Made by a program: the position numbers and the translations under genes. From the NCBI RefSeq assembly GCF_964340395.1, contig NC_135549.1:15219842-15267341 (forward strand): a DNA stretch of 47,500 nucleotides, read 5' to 3'. Within the stretch, counting starts at the first letter, position 1, and every line of letters begins with the position of its first letter. Shown here one piece after another: positions 13,901-38,299 of this stretch. Below the pieces are notes generated by a model, which was not told where the DNA came from, ran no database searches, and saw nothing but the letters and a program-made list of their open reading frames with translations. The stretch is from Glandiceps talaboti. Its lineage: Eukaryota; Hemichordata; Enteropneusta; Spengelidae.

Positions 13901-15122
13901 TGACTTGCTCTCTACTGTTGAAAGCGTATTTCAATTCCTTGCTCTCCAGACTTCTAGCCTTGAGCTTTAACTGCACCTTATAAAAAGTTAGTAAACTTTT
14001 GTCTTAAAAACACTCATAAATAGACAGCAATGAGAAAACCCCAAATTTCTTGAATGACTACACGTTATGATTTAGTCTTGTGAAGTTGCAAAAGCAATAA
14101 CCCAACCATTTGTCTTTACAAGTAAACATAGCTGATTCTGAAGTATATCAAATCTCCTGAAGATGAGAAAGATGTTTTGGCAGTGTGAAATACTAGATGC
14201 CACCATCATGATTTTGAGTCAATTTTCAGAAGCTTTTCCATCAAACCCACATTTGTATATATGTGAACAAGCAGACACATCACTTTCCCATTAATTATGT
14301 GGTGCAATATATACTTTAAATAACAAGGAAAATATCAGGTTTTATTAATATTAGTGTAAACAGGAAAAGGTTTTAGTTACAGCTATATAATGGTATCAGT
14401 TTCTTGTGGTGGTTTTTGTACGTTTATTTTGTTATTAAAATGATTACAATCATTGAATATATCTTTAAATCATCATTGAGAAAAGGTGCAATTTTGTTAC
14501 ACAGTATTCAAAAGCTTGCTGCACCCTTGAGCTAAAGCAAGATAATTTACCCTATATACTGACTGACAGAACAGAGGTGATGCCATAAATTAGCCAATCC
14601 TATCACATCATAGTTGACATGTGATTGCGTGCTGATGTCAGTACACAATTGACTGTAAAAGTGGCTGTGTGGTGTGCCACAGTCATAACAAAATTACATT
14701 ATATGTTGATATGCTCACAGACTTTCAGATACATGTAGGTTACTGATGACAGATATCAAACAGGAAAGGACATTTTTGTTTGATTGTGTGCTGATGGGTA
14801 GTAGGAAGCTACCGACATAAGTACAATCCATTCTTGATTTGGCCAAGTACAATGATTGCAATTACTGTATGACGTCATGATACCATCCACCCTGTAAGAT
14901 ACATTGTGTTGTTCAGCCCTATCAGGTGAGTGACAGTTGATCATGTTGCATCTTACAAACAAGATACCACGGCAATAATATTGATATCAGAACTGCTAGC
15001 AAGACAGTCACTTGCACTAAAACACTGCACCACAATAACTGCCTAAGGCACATCAAAATTCCATAAGTTTTGAAAATATATCTCAACATTCCTATGATTT
15101 TATAATTACCCCCCCCCCCCCC

Positions 15123-15154
<32 letters not shown>

Positions 15155-16581
15155 GAAAATAAGTAGCTTAAGTGACTGTTGCCACTCTATGGATGCTTGA
15201 CGGGTCTCAATTAGGACTAACTTACTTCTTTCTAGTATTTCTGTAATGCCAGCATTGTCAGCTTCTAATTCCATTTTGAATTTGTTGAGCTCCTGGTCGA
15301 GTTTACGTAGATGTCGATCAACCTAGGTATGAATTAAACTCAATTAGATCACAGCACAATACAATACAATTTACAATTACAACCACATCACCTGAAACAT
15401 GGTTGTCTTGACTGGACAAGAATCTTCCTATAATTGCTACATTTTATCATTTATCTCAATAAAATAAATCGCTGACATCGTTACATTTTCTTAGCCATAA
15501 TCTTACAGATTGATACACTTTACATTAATAGCATTTCATTCTGCACAAAACTTCACCATTATTATTGGAAAAGACAAACACTAGTATGTTTGTTAAAATG
15601 GCAAGTTGGTAACCATATATCTAAAACTGCATTTTCACCCTCCCTTCTTTTCCCCATCAAATGTGTTATTAACTTTTAATTCTGCTGACACTTTGCTTAC
15701 ATTCAACTAGTATGTACTATTAGTATTAAATTATATTTTCTTCCACACATATCATTGCATCTCTCTAAATATATTGATAATTTGCAAAAAACTCAAAATA
15801 TTCATTTTTATAATAGACACAAAAATATATTCTAATATGGAGTTAAAGGCATAACATGCAAAATGATTATTAACTTTAAGTTGACATTGATCATCGGATA
15901 ATGCATACATTGTATGGTGGTGCATCTCGTTTGTGGCGGTGAGGCGTTTTGTAATGGCGGTTGTCTGCATAAATTATGCAAATATTCTTACCAAGTCGTA
16001 TATTTGGTTCGCAAGTTGTACTTTTTCGTCGGCGTCTTCCAAGGCTTTATAATAGTCCTGGTAAAACAAAACATTTAAAACCGTAGATGAGATATCAATT
16101 TTTGTAACAAAGTTAAAGAAAAGACTGGCCGATCGAGTTTTCATACATTTCGGGAACACTTACTTTTCTAATTTTTTCGTATTCTTGTTCACGTTGCTCC
16201 GGTTTCAGTTTCTTGCCGTTGTTGAAGAAGTTCTTGACACGCTCGTCTAAATTATCCATTGCGTCTGAAACGCGAGAAAAACATGGTTTCAGATGAAAGG
16301 CACGGATATTGCAAAACGAGACCGAGCAGCAACGCACTGAACTGGTAGCAATACTTACTTTGTACTTGCAAGTCCATTTCGCGTATTTCCGTGAACCTCT
16401 CTCGGAGATCCATCGGCAACTGTTCGATCACTAGGTACAAAACAGAAAAACACGGTGACGGTTAGTTTCTGCCCACGATTTGATCCCAATTTCTTTCCAA
16501 ATCAATAGATTGTGGGATTATAGTTCAAACGTGCATGTTATTTGGCCACTTACTTTCCAGGTAGTCTTCTAAGTACAACAT
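7927..16581 (-). CDS. ING3: Inhibitor of growth protein 3 (ING3), ten exons, 380 aa
   Basis: Chromatin reader subunit; in known animals ING3 belongs to the TIP60/NuA4 histone acetyltransferase complex and its PHD finger binds H3K4me3. Exons (minus strand, first to last): 16581-16554, 16430-16359, 16264-16164, 16057-15992, 15322-15226, 13181-13131, 12427-12159, 10619-10453, 9371-9197, 8043-7927. All junctions are GT/AG and phases join to one 1143-nt frame. The N-terminus [19 protein letters not shown] and the run [18 protein letters not shown] are ING3 hallmarks. The middle is a Ser/Ala-rich, low-conservation linker. The PHD finger spans residues 324-369 with ligands C325, C327, C338, C343, H350, C353, C366, C369, and the protein ends in a basic tail (KRRGRKV). 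At 380 aa it is slightly shorter than the vertebrate protein (about 418). Oddity: one extra residue between C343 and H350. Short repeat elements sit in several introns. Confidence 0.96.
8556..8958 (+). mobile_element. MITE-like dispersed repeat, family 1 copy A
   Basis: About 400 bp, starting GTGTTTCCGATAAC and ending GTTATCAGAAAC, so the ends are imperfect inverted repeats. It aligns along its whole length with 32416-32817 (same strand) and in inverted orientation with 29339-29718. It has no coding capacity and lies in the last ING3 intron. Superfamily unknown. Confidence 0.65.
9482..9639. mobile_element. Small TIR element in an ING3 intron
   Basis: About 158 bp bounded by inverted ends: GTATAGCAGTGTGC on the left and GCACACTGCTGTATA on the right. 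The interior is non-coding. It lies between ING3 exons 8 and 9. It looks like a MITE, but only one copy is in the window and no target duplication is clear. Confidence 0.5.
13436..13580 (+). repeat. Dispersed repeat family 2, copy A
   Basis: Shares with about 32990-33145 the blocks TACCCTC..., a T-run followed by TGTTTGTC, AGCCCATGC, GCAGATCCG and AAACACAAAAATAACCCTC. Divergence is moderate. Copy B follows a tRNA-like segment, so this may be the body of a SINE. It lies between ING3 exons 5 and 6. Confidence 0.55.
14890..14960. repeat. Short hairpin-like inverted repeat, copy B
   Basis: Related to 7490-7590: begins CTGTAAGATACATTGTG, shares TTGTTCAGC...CTATCA, and ends CATCTTACA. Non-coding, within an ING3 intron. 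Confidence 0.4.
15109..15165. repeat. Poly-C / poly-A / AAAAG simple repeat
   Basis: A C run followed by an A run and (AAAAG)n, lying about 60 bp downstream of the ING3 exon 5 donor in the intron. Non-coding. Confidence 0.9.
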
Positions 16582-16700
16582 TTTCGCTGCGTTCTGGTGT
16601 TCGATTCATTCAATATGGTTGACACTGAAGCGGTGCCGTCTCTTCGGCCATTCATTTCTCTGAAGCTAGCTACTTTCTGATTGGTTTACGTAGCTTAACA
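16582..16700 (-). promoter_or_regulatory. Likely ING3 promoter with CCAAT box
   Basis: Directly upstream of the ING3 start codon. On the minus strand there is an AACCAAT box (16680-16686, about 100 bp before the ATG) and a YY1-like CCATATTG (16611-16618). No TATA box is evident, as is common for housekeeping chromatin genes. The transcription start is not determined. Confidence 0.5.
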
Positions 16701-17460
16701 TATTCTCAGTATTTCAACAAAATGTCATCACATATGATTGCAATCGATTTTTACTACGCTCTAAACTCGTTAGATTAACTACGCGTACGTTTTTTCGGTA
16801 ACTTCATACTTAATACTAGCATAAGTGTGTAATAAATGAAACTTTTCTGTGGTAATTACAGTAACGCCCATCAAAGATAAAAACCAATGAGATTACGTGT
16901 TACATTCCTTGGTGCAACCTTGAATGAGCCTCGATTTCGCGCGACGTCCAATTATTGCCGCTGAGGGCGTGCAATATATTGACTTGGTTCAATGCATGGT
17001 TCAATGCAATGCATGAGTCTTTGCTCGATAGTTCTAGCTGTCGATAAGGATTTTATGTGCAGACCTGGTTATCTATTATCTGATATCAAATGTAGAAGCA
17101 CAATTCCCGGGCTCTTGAAATCATTCAAAGAGATTATACTAATGAAAGAGAAGTTGTTAGATTATTGAACCGAACGATTTCGGGAAGCATTTGAATCAAG
17201 CTATGAATACTGTTTTTACAAGGTCTATCACAATCATTACTTAGTATACCGGGCCCGGGACTGCACTGCGACTGCGGTCTAAAATATTTGACAGAGAACC
17301 GTCATTAGCCGGGGTTCATAGACAGTGAAGTCTAGTCTCTAATACTTGTAATTTAATATCAGTACTTGAGAGACATTTTGTTGAACGAAGATCACTCCTT
17401 TTGGATTTGTTTATTCAATAATCCGTTATCCCGTCTTTAAACCGGGAGTGGGGTAGAGGT
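16700..17460. other. Intergenic DNA, nothing coding seen
   Basis: Upstream flank of ING3 with no exon or repeat I can name, apart from short local repeats such as the doubled TTCAATGCA near 16990-17010. Confidence 0.5.
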
Positions 17461-17464
17461 TGCT

Positions 17465-17583
17465 GTGTTTGTGTTTGTGTTTGTGTTTGTGTTTGTGTTT
17501 GTGTTTGTGTTTGTGTTTGTGTTTGTGTTTGTGTTTGTGTTTGTGTTTGTGTTTGTGTTTGTGTTTGTTTGTTTGTGTTTGTT

Positions 17584-17625
<42 letters not shown>
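17465..17625. repeat. (GTGTTT)n then (GT)n microsatellite
   Basis: About 19 hexamer GTGTTT units pass through GTTT units into (GT)n. Long open frames here on both strands are repeat artefacts. Confidence 0.98.
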
Positions 17626-17626
<1 letters not shown>

Positions 17627-17749
17627 AGGGGGGATTATAGTGAAAAGCCAAACAAATGAGTGGAAATTAAAGACATATAGGAAGCCATTTAAGTATTATA
17701 AAGTCTCAACTATTTAGCTTCGGTACGTATCATCTGGATAGTATAGTAT

Positions 17750-17750
17750 A

Positions 17751-17834
<84 letters not shown>
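17750..17834. repeat. (TA)n microsatellite
   Basis: An almost uninterrupted TA run, immediately before the Penelope-like relic. Confidence 0.98.
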
Positions 17835-17840
<6 letters not shown>

Positions 17841-17857
17841 ACCACCTGTTATTGCGT

Positions 17858-18345
17858 ATCGCAAACCAGCTACAATATTCGGTAACATTCTTTACCAGAA
17901 TAAATTAAAGAAAGCCAAGTCGGAAATAATCACTTGGGGTTGCAATCCTTGTAATACTGCAAGATGCGCTTGTTGCTCTTTGATCCACAACACGAATTTT
18001 TTAAAATCCACGGTTACAGGCAAATTTAATCGTATCACATCAAGAATGACTTACATTGTAAGTCAAGTACTGTCATATACGCTCTAACCTGCCGTACGTG
18101 TAATATTCAGTACATTGGCCAGACTACGTAACCTTTTCACAAGAGAATGAATGGCCATCGCTCAAATATCAAAACGAACAGAATAGACAGATCTCCTTAT
18201 GTCGTACCTCACTTCAGGATGCCAGGATACACTCTATCCGATAATGCTCTGACAGCCACAGTCATTTGCTATTCACCTAACCCAGACACTGAAACAATTA
18301 ATGAAACAATTGGAGCTGGTACTATGTATCCTCATGGACTAAATG
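17858..18345 (+). pseudogene. Penelope-like retroelement relic, GIY-YIG endonuclease region
   Basis: The conceptual product resembles the C-terminal end of Penelope-like elements: FGNILYQNKLKKAKS, then a Cys-rich segment (GCNPC...RCACC), then a frame change near 18085, TCRTCNIQYIGQT (the YIG motif), a stop codon, then KRMNGHRSNI and VVPHFRMPGYTLSDNAL. The order and spacing (C-rich linker, C..C, YIG, R..GHR, HF) fit a GIY-YIG nuclease, which these elements use to nick target DNA. At least one frameshift and one stop codon show that it is dead. It is flanked by a TA run on the left and a GT/CTGT run on the right. The reverse transcriptase part is absent. Confidence 0.8.
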
Positions 18346-18390
18346 GTTCAGCTAGTCATTTTTTCGTATATTTCGTATATATTATATATA

Positions 18391-18411
18391 TGGTGTGTGT
18401 GTGTGTGTGTG

Positions 18412-18495
<84 letters not shown>

Positions 18496-18496
18496 A
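18391..18496. repeat. (GT)n-(CTGT)n compound microsatellite
   Basis: A GT run (about 18393-18414) passes into CTGT tetramers to about 18495. It abuts the end of the Penelope-like relic. Confidence 0.97.
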
Positions 18497-18654
18497 GACA
18501 CACATCTTTATTTTTCCCGCCTTCTCCTATAATTAAACATACCAGTAGGTAAATGCATACCTTATTGTTGCTCAGCCACAAAAAAAGGTTTGTGACCAGG
18601 TAGGTGTGTTTAAGTTTTATCATGTGAATATAAGTGTGTTCTATACGAAAGCCG

Positions 18655-18752
18655 AGAAGGGACTTCCGACATCTGACTTCCAACTTCCGACTTCCGACTT
18701 CTGACTTCTGACTTCTGATTTTCGACTTCGGACTTCGGACTTCGGACTTCAG
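18655..18752. repeat. Imperfect short tandem repeat (GACTTCxG)
   Basis: About a dozen copies of a 7-9 bp unit such as GACTTCCG, GACTTCTG and GACTTCGG. No coding signal. Confidence 0.9.
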
Positions 18753-19039
18753 TATGTTTGAAAAAAATATTTGATTAGCCCCTCCTTTCTCTCTCTCAGT
18801 TTTTGAGCAACCCCCTTGTAGCTTTGCATTCTTTGAGTGACACATGATCAATTTTTGGTTTCTACTTTCTTACACTTATTTTTGATATTTTGCTGATAAA
18901 AATGCAACAATTCAAAAACCTTGGCTAGCAATTTATTGTTTTGAACTATTTTCACTTGTAAAGTGTAAGTTTTGAAAGAGACAACCAAAACTTGAAGATT
19001 ATGATGTAGAGTGGTTATTCAGATCTATTTGGTTTTTGA

Positions 19040-19200
19040 CTGGTGACCTCCGATTCTTCCGACCCCTCCAAGCCGTAAACGATGTTCTTCCAACCCCTCC
19101 AAGCCGTAAACGATGTTCTTCCGACCCCCCCAAACCGTAAACGATGTTCTTCCGACCATCCATCCAAGCCGTAAACGATGACAGCTTCCGTATTCCATCC
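19040..19200. repeat. 31-35 bp minisatellite, about four units
   Basis: Units share CTTCC..CC.TCCAAGC and CGTAAACGATG, with small length changes between copies. The minus-strand open frame is a repeat artefact. Confidence 0.9.
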
Positions 19201-20480
19201 TAACACCATTTTAAAAGAACAAAGAAAGAAAATTTTTGTGATTTTATAGCATGATTACAGAGTCTGACCTAGAGTGTATGCAATCAATTTAATCAAGTTA
19301 TCAGAATATCTTTTGGGATCCAGTGGTTGCATTAAGTAATCATGACCAACATTAATAAACTGCGGCCAGCAAGTAAGTACCATGTGCTGAAATATTCATA
19401 GTACCTGACTCAAAAAATAAAAAAGTCTTGAAGTAAAAGTAGCGATACGTCAAATAATGGAGTCTTCAGTAGTTTAGGAGGGGGGGGGGGGATAATGCCC
19501 AGGCTATTGCGTAAAATATGACGTCTGCTGACCCTCCCTCAATTTCCTTTCTCTAAAACATGCATGACCCTCCCCCGTTAAAATATGGTTTAAATGCTGG
19601 TAAAGGACACTAATTCCAGAATCAATGGTTTAAAGGATTTAATCCTAATCCCAACGCTGCCACCACGTTGAAAGTTTTAAAGGTACTGGTTATTTCCCTA
19701 ACTACTACTACCACCGGTAGTTAGATTATGTGAAATTGGCACTGCATTAATCATTGGCTGAACTGAAGGCTAGAACATTAACTCCCAAACACTAGATGGG
19801 CATACTCCCGATATCGTCAGGACCGAGGCCAATATGTCTCCACAACATTATATCTTGCCCAACTGTAGGACCCACTGTGACTTACAATTAATTCTCCCCT
19901 CACATCACATCACACTTGACAATTAATGCACTGCATGGTTGTCGGCAGCAATTTGATTGACATGGTTCCAAATTTCTCCCAGAATGCAAAACTTAGACAA
20001 AATAATGAGTCACAGCAAAATATTACCCTCTTAATATGGCCCCTTTGGCCAATTTGTACAAAAGTGACCCCCATTCCCCTGGCCCTCCCCCCTTGTAATT
20101 ACTGCAGGCTCCATAAGTGTCACTCCCAAAGATACCTCGACATTTCCATATGAACATAATTTGATGATGAAAAAGTGCGTTCAAATGAAAGTTTTAGAGT
20201 TGTTGGTGTAGAGAGCTATGCGCAATGAGCGATGCTATGTATTCGAATCAAAATTCAGTTGACAGTGAGAAAGTGATTAACAATAACATGTAATTGTTTT
20301 CACATAAATTATAGTTCCTCCATCATTGAGGGTCTAGTCTGTGTCGACAGTATTCCCTGATGACCTCCTTACGAATTGACGCCACCCTATTTGCATATAT
20401 GTAAGTGCGCGTTGGTGGCGCCATGACCCCAACTGTCACGACGACATATCCCTGACATATCCTTTCCATTGTCTGATTCA
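19200..20480. other. Intergenic DNA upstream of the Death/SH2 gene
   Basis: No supported exon. A poly-G run lies near 19481-19490. The plus-strand open frame at 19926-20153 has no splice sites or recognisable similarity. Confidence 0.5.
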
Positions 20481-20483
20481 AAA

Positions 20484-20495
20484 GATCACGTGATC
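20484..20495. promoter_or_regulatory. Palindromic E-box GATCACGTGATC
   Basis: A perfect 12-bp palindrome containing CACGTG, 171 bp upstream of the Death/SH2 start codon. CACGTG is the core site of bHLH factors such as USF and MYC/MAX. It may be a promoter element; use is inferred from position only. Confidence 0.35.
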
Positions 20496-20665
20496 AGTGT
20501 CTTTAACTTGTGGAACAGTTGTCCTATTTCCGGGTGAAAACTCGGTCTTGTTTCCTATGCCATATTTGTCGTAGAACTAAAGGCATAGGCATCCTACCTA
20601 CAAACCTTAGGTCCCTATGTTCAATATACTTTCTATTTGGTCGGAATATATATATATGTATAGTG

Positions 20666-30276
<9,611 letters not shown>

Positions 30277-30610
30277 TAATGTACATTTTCTTTATAAGAA
30301 GGACGTTAACATGCTGTACGGTACAGATGGTAAAAAACACATTGCAATAGTGATTAGCCAGCCTGGATTTCTTTTGTTCGTCTGCCAGGCATGGCTAGAT
30401 ATTGTTCACCGTCGGGTTGCATTGTACAGTGTATATGCACAAAATAGTTTGTATTTCAAAATGTGGCGAACGTAACACGTCTACGATTCTCTAAAAAATG
30501 TGCCACACAATATCACAATACAAAAGACAATTATATAAACATTTTCTACCACCACTTTTTACAGAATTGAGTATGCTAGGATATATTTAGTGTAATTAGG
30601 AGACGACTTC
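30277..30610. other. 3' UTR / flank of the Death/SH2 gene
   Basis: Non-coding sequence after the stop codon at 30274-30276. No clear AATAAA is seen in the first 300 bases, so the polyadenylation site is not assigned. Confidence 0.5.
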
Positions 30611-30613
30611 GTC

Positions 30614-30667
30614 ATCAATCATCAATCATCATCATCATCAATCATCATCATCATCATCATCATCATC

Positions 30668-30730
<63 letters not shown>

Positions 30731-30817
30731 TATCATCACCACCACCATCATCATCATCATCACCACCACCACCACCACCACCACCACCACCACCACCACC
30801 ACCACCACCACCACCAC

Positions 30818-30872
<55 letters not shown>

Positions 30873-30897
30873 ATGTATGTATGTATGTATGTATGTC
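30614..30897. repeat. (ATC)n-(ACC)n-(TCTG)n-(TATG)n compound microsatellite
   Basis: Four successive simple-repeat blocks in about 280 bp. The minus-strand open frames (poly-D, poly-G, poly-W) are artefacts. Confidence 0.97.
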
Positions 30898-30902
30898 AAG
30901 TA

Positions 30903-30968
30903 ATAAATGCCGTCCGGGTAAATACACGCCGACCGCAGGAGGCATGTATTGCCCGCATGGCATTTATC
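30903..30968. repeat. Imperfect palindrome (hairpin) of about 62 bp
   Basis: Left arm ATAAATGCCGTCCGGG and right arm CCCGCATGGCATTTAT are near-complementary, around a GC-rich centre (ACGCCGACCGCAGG). It follows directly after the TATG run. Function unknown. Confidence 0.7.
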
Positions 30969-31011
30969 TTGTACCCCGGGTATTTAGTCCATGGTGTCAT
31001 ATTCTTCCCAG

Positions 31012-31157
31012 GGAGAAGTTCATACAGTCTCTGTTTTGATTTTCGATAAGGAATTGTGCCACTTTGCTGATACACCGGTATTCATGCTTTTCCCAGATGA
31101 GTCAATACCCGCATTTGTAACTGTCAGTCAAAATTTAACGGCCACGTCGGAGTACAA
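31012..31157 (+). other. Possible orphan exon
   Basis: A 146-bp open segment with a good acceptor (CTTCCCAG) and donor (AA|GTATGT), translating to GEVHTVSVLIFDKELCHF... and FMLFPDESIPAFVTV. I do not recognise the product and find no partner exon. It lies between the Death/SH2 gene and the convergent esterase gene. It could be chance or a relic. Confidence 0.2.
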
Positions 31158-31159
31158 GT

Positions 31160-31759
31160 ATGTATATATATGCATGAATGAATGATAGCCCAACATGACT
31201 GTGTTGTCTCGTATATGTCGTACGTATCCTTGTTTTCGTGTGCACACCTTGTAGTAGTCGTCAGTAATCATGCGTCAAGATCTGACAGAGTCGCCCAGTC
31301 ATTCTTCGCCAACTCCATACATGTGTTTTCTATCATACGGGATTTCGTGGTCACCTGAGATTTCGCTTTTATTTCATGTTATTTAAAAATCAGTGAAATG
31401 TTTTACTCTAGATACTAACTTATGGGCCATACTATCAAATAAATTTACCAATATTTCATCACATAATATATATATATAAAACAAAGCGTCCACCATTGAC
31501 CTACTTAGCAATTTGCGTAATCCTAACATTCACGGTTCGTCAGATAACATACTAAATTCCAATGCAATGATACGGCCGACGAGATATAATCTTTTGAATA
31601 AGTGGTTCCGCTTTCGATAAAAGGACATTTTTACAAATCTGTAATTTTGAAACGTCAACTCTCTTGCATGAAACAATAGAATACACACAATACACAATTG
31701 CAAACTACTACCTTAGTATCTCAGACACTTTCAAACATAAAATTTCTCCGAATTAAATG
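31160..31759. other. Intergenic DNA downstream of the esterase gene
   Basis: No exon seen. On the minus strand an AATAAA (plus-strand TTTATT near 31368) lies about 390 bp beyond the esterase stop codon and could be its polyadenylation signal. Confidence 0.35.
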
Positions 31760-36268
<4,509 letters not shown>

Positions 36269-36985
36269 TGCCGTGCCATATACCGGCGAAATAGGGTTAA
36301 AGTTTGAGTCCTCTGTTCTAGCTGAGTGTCAAATCGCACCAATCAGCGTACATGCACTACGACCCATACTCCTGGTGCTACCATAATTCATTAGTCACGT
36401 GGTACTTTGTCATATAGGCAAATGTAGTCGTCAGATACATGGGTGGGCGCCCGGGGTGGGCGGGGGTCATGTGTATTGCCACTGTTCAACACTGACTCCT
36501 GCTAACAAATTGGGACTACTGGATACTATGGACAAATGTGAATCGATCAAAGCCATAAATTAGTATCAAATACCGCCGGTTACTCTTTATATATCGAAGA
36601 TTCGAAGGTAGTTTCATTCACGGTGACTTTTTTCTTCATATTTGCTCATATCAATTTTCTGTGCATTTACGTTTCCGTTCAAAAGACTTTCCGTGAGTAA
36701 ATCTTCCTTTATACCATCGAAAGTCGATAGCTAATCATTCCGCTTTGCGCCCTCAGCGGCGCATATAATTGTAAGACAACCACCAAATTTGATATATTCT
36801 CAGAAAATTGTTAAAATATAACTAATTAGACATTGTACATCTAAATTAGAGGGTGTTTTTTTTTATCTATAAGTAGTATACTTATAAGTTTAAATAGATT
36901 CTCCTCGGTGAATAAATGAGTCGATGACGGTATTTAGACTTAGGGTGAGGTTTTTTTTTTTTGTTTCTCATCTCCAATGGAATAG
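36269..36985. other. Upstream flank of the esterase gene
   Basis: Non-coding. It contains CACGTG at 36396-36401 and a short GC-rich stretch near 36445-36470 (repeated GGGTGGGCG). No exon seen. The likely esterase promoter lies in the first few hundred bases. Confidence 0.4.
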
Positions 36986-37280
36986 TACGGAAGCGTATTA
37001 GTGCCAAGTTGTAAGGAAAAAAATAAAATTTAAAATCTCGTAATTACGAGATTTCAATTCTCGTAATTACGACTTTTTTCTCGTAATTACGACTTTTTTC
37101 TCGTAATTACGAGTTTTCAATTCTCGTAATTACGACTTTTTTTCTCGTAATTACGAGTTTTCAATTCTCGTAATTACGACTTTTCGATTCTCGTAATTAC
37201 GACTTTTCAATTCTCGTAATTACGACTTTTTGATTCTCGTAATTACGACTTTTTGATTCTCGTAATTACGACTTTTTGAT

Positions 37281-37779
37281 GATACATGTGGTAAGCCAAC
37301 AACAGTTAGTAGCAAGTCAGTTATCACACTGAGCGCGGAATTTAGGAGTGAACCATTTGAGTTTTGGGATTCCCAAGGTCCATATTTAGAAGGGGGCCCT
37401 CTCATTATCAAATATGTAGTATTGTTTTGTTTTTGGTTTGCTGCGGAGGAATGGAGTTAGAGGTAACATGGAAAATATAAGCAATCACATCAAAATAGTC
37501 ACAGCCTTAAAATTCGGAAAGTAACTTGTTTTTATGCCATTTTCTTCGCCCCCCCCTCCATCAAGTAACTTTACCCTTATATAGTACTACATTCTAAGCG
37601 CTTTCAAGGAAGTGCATAAAACGTATTTGGAGCTTGCGCCTTACTGATCAAAAATAGGTCACATGCTGCCATTCATGGTGATAAAACATCGTAAGACGCC
37701 ACATGTTTTATACGAACATGAACTTTACTAATATATACATGTTTTAGATTTTCATAATAATCACAGGTTTAATTCTCCG
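37281..37779. other. Unique spacer between palindrome arrays 1 and 2
   Basis: Non-coding interior of the TIR element, with a short poly-C run near 37550. No open frame with similarity. Confidence 0.5.
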
Positions 37780-38299
37780 AGTCGTAATTACGAGAATCGT
37801 TCTAAACTTTTTGATTCTCGTAATTACGACTTTTTAATTCTCGTAATTACGACTTTTCGATTCTCGTAATTACGACTTTTCGATTCTCGTAATTACGACT
37901 TTTCTATTCTCGTAATTACGACTTTTCGATTCTCGTAATTACGACTTTTTGATTCTCGTAATTACGACTTTTCGATTCTCGTAATTACGACTTTTCGATT
38001 CTCGTAATTACGACTTTTCGATTCTCGTAATTACGACTTTTTGATTCTCGTAATTACGACTTTTCGATTCTCGTAATTACGACTTTTTCGATTCTCGTAA
38101 TTACGACTTTTTAATTCTCGTAATTACGACTTTTTAATTCTCGTAATTACGACTTTTTGATTCTCGTAATTACGACTTTTCGATTCTCGTAATTACGACT
38201 TTTCGATTCTCGTAATTACGACTTTTCGATTCTCGTAATTACGACTATTTGATTGTCGTAATGACGACTTTTTGATTGTCGTAATTATGAAATTATGAT

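Noticed and set aside
17465-17717. Long open frames of Cys-Leu, Phe-Val or Gln-Thr repeats
   Set aside because: Pure products of the (GTGTTT)n/(GT)n microsatellite, open on both strands.
20510-20665. N-terminal extension of the Death/SH2 protein upstream of 20666
   Set aside because: The frame is open but has no in-frame ATG; it would need a GTG start, which is not expected in an animal gene.
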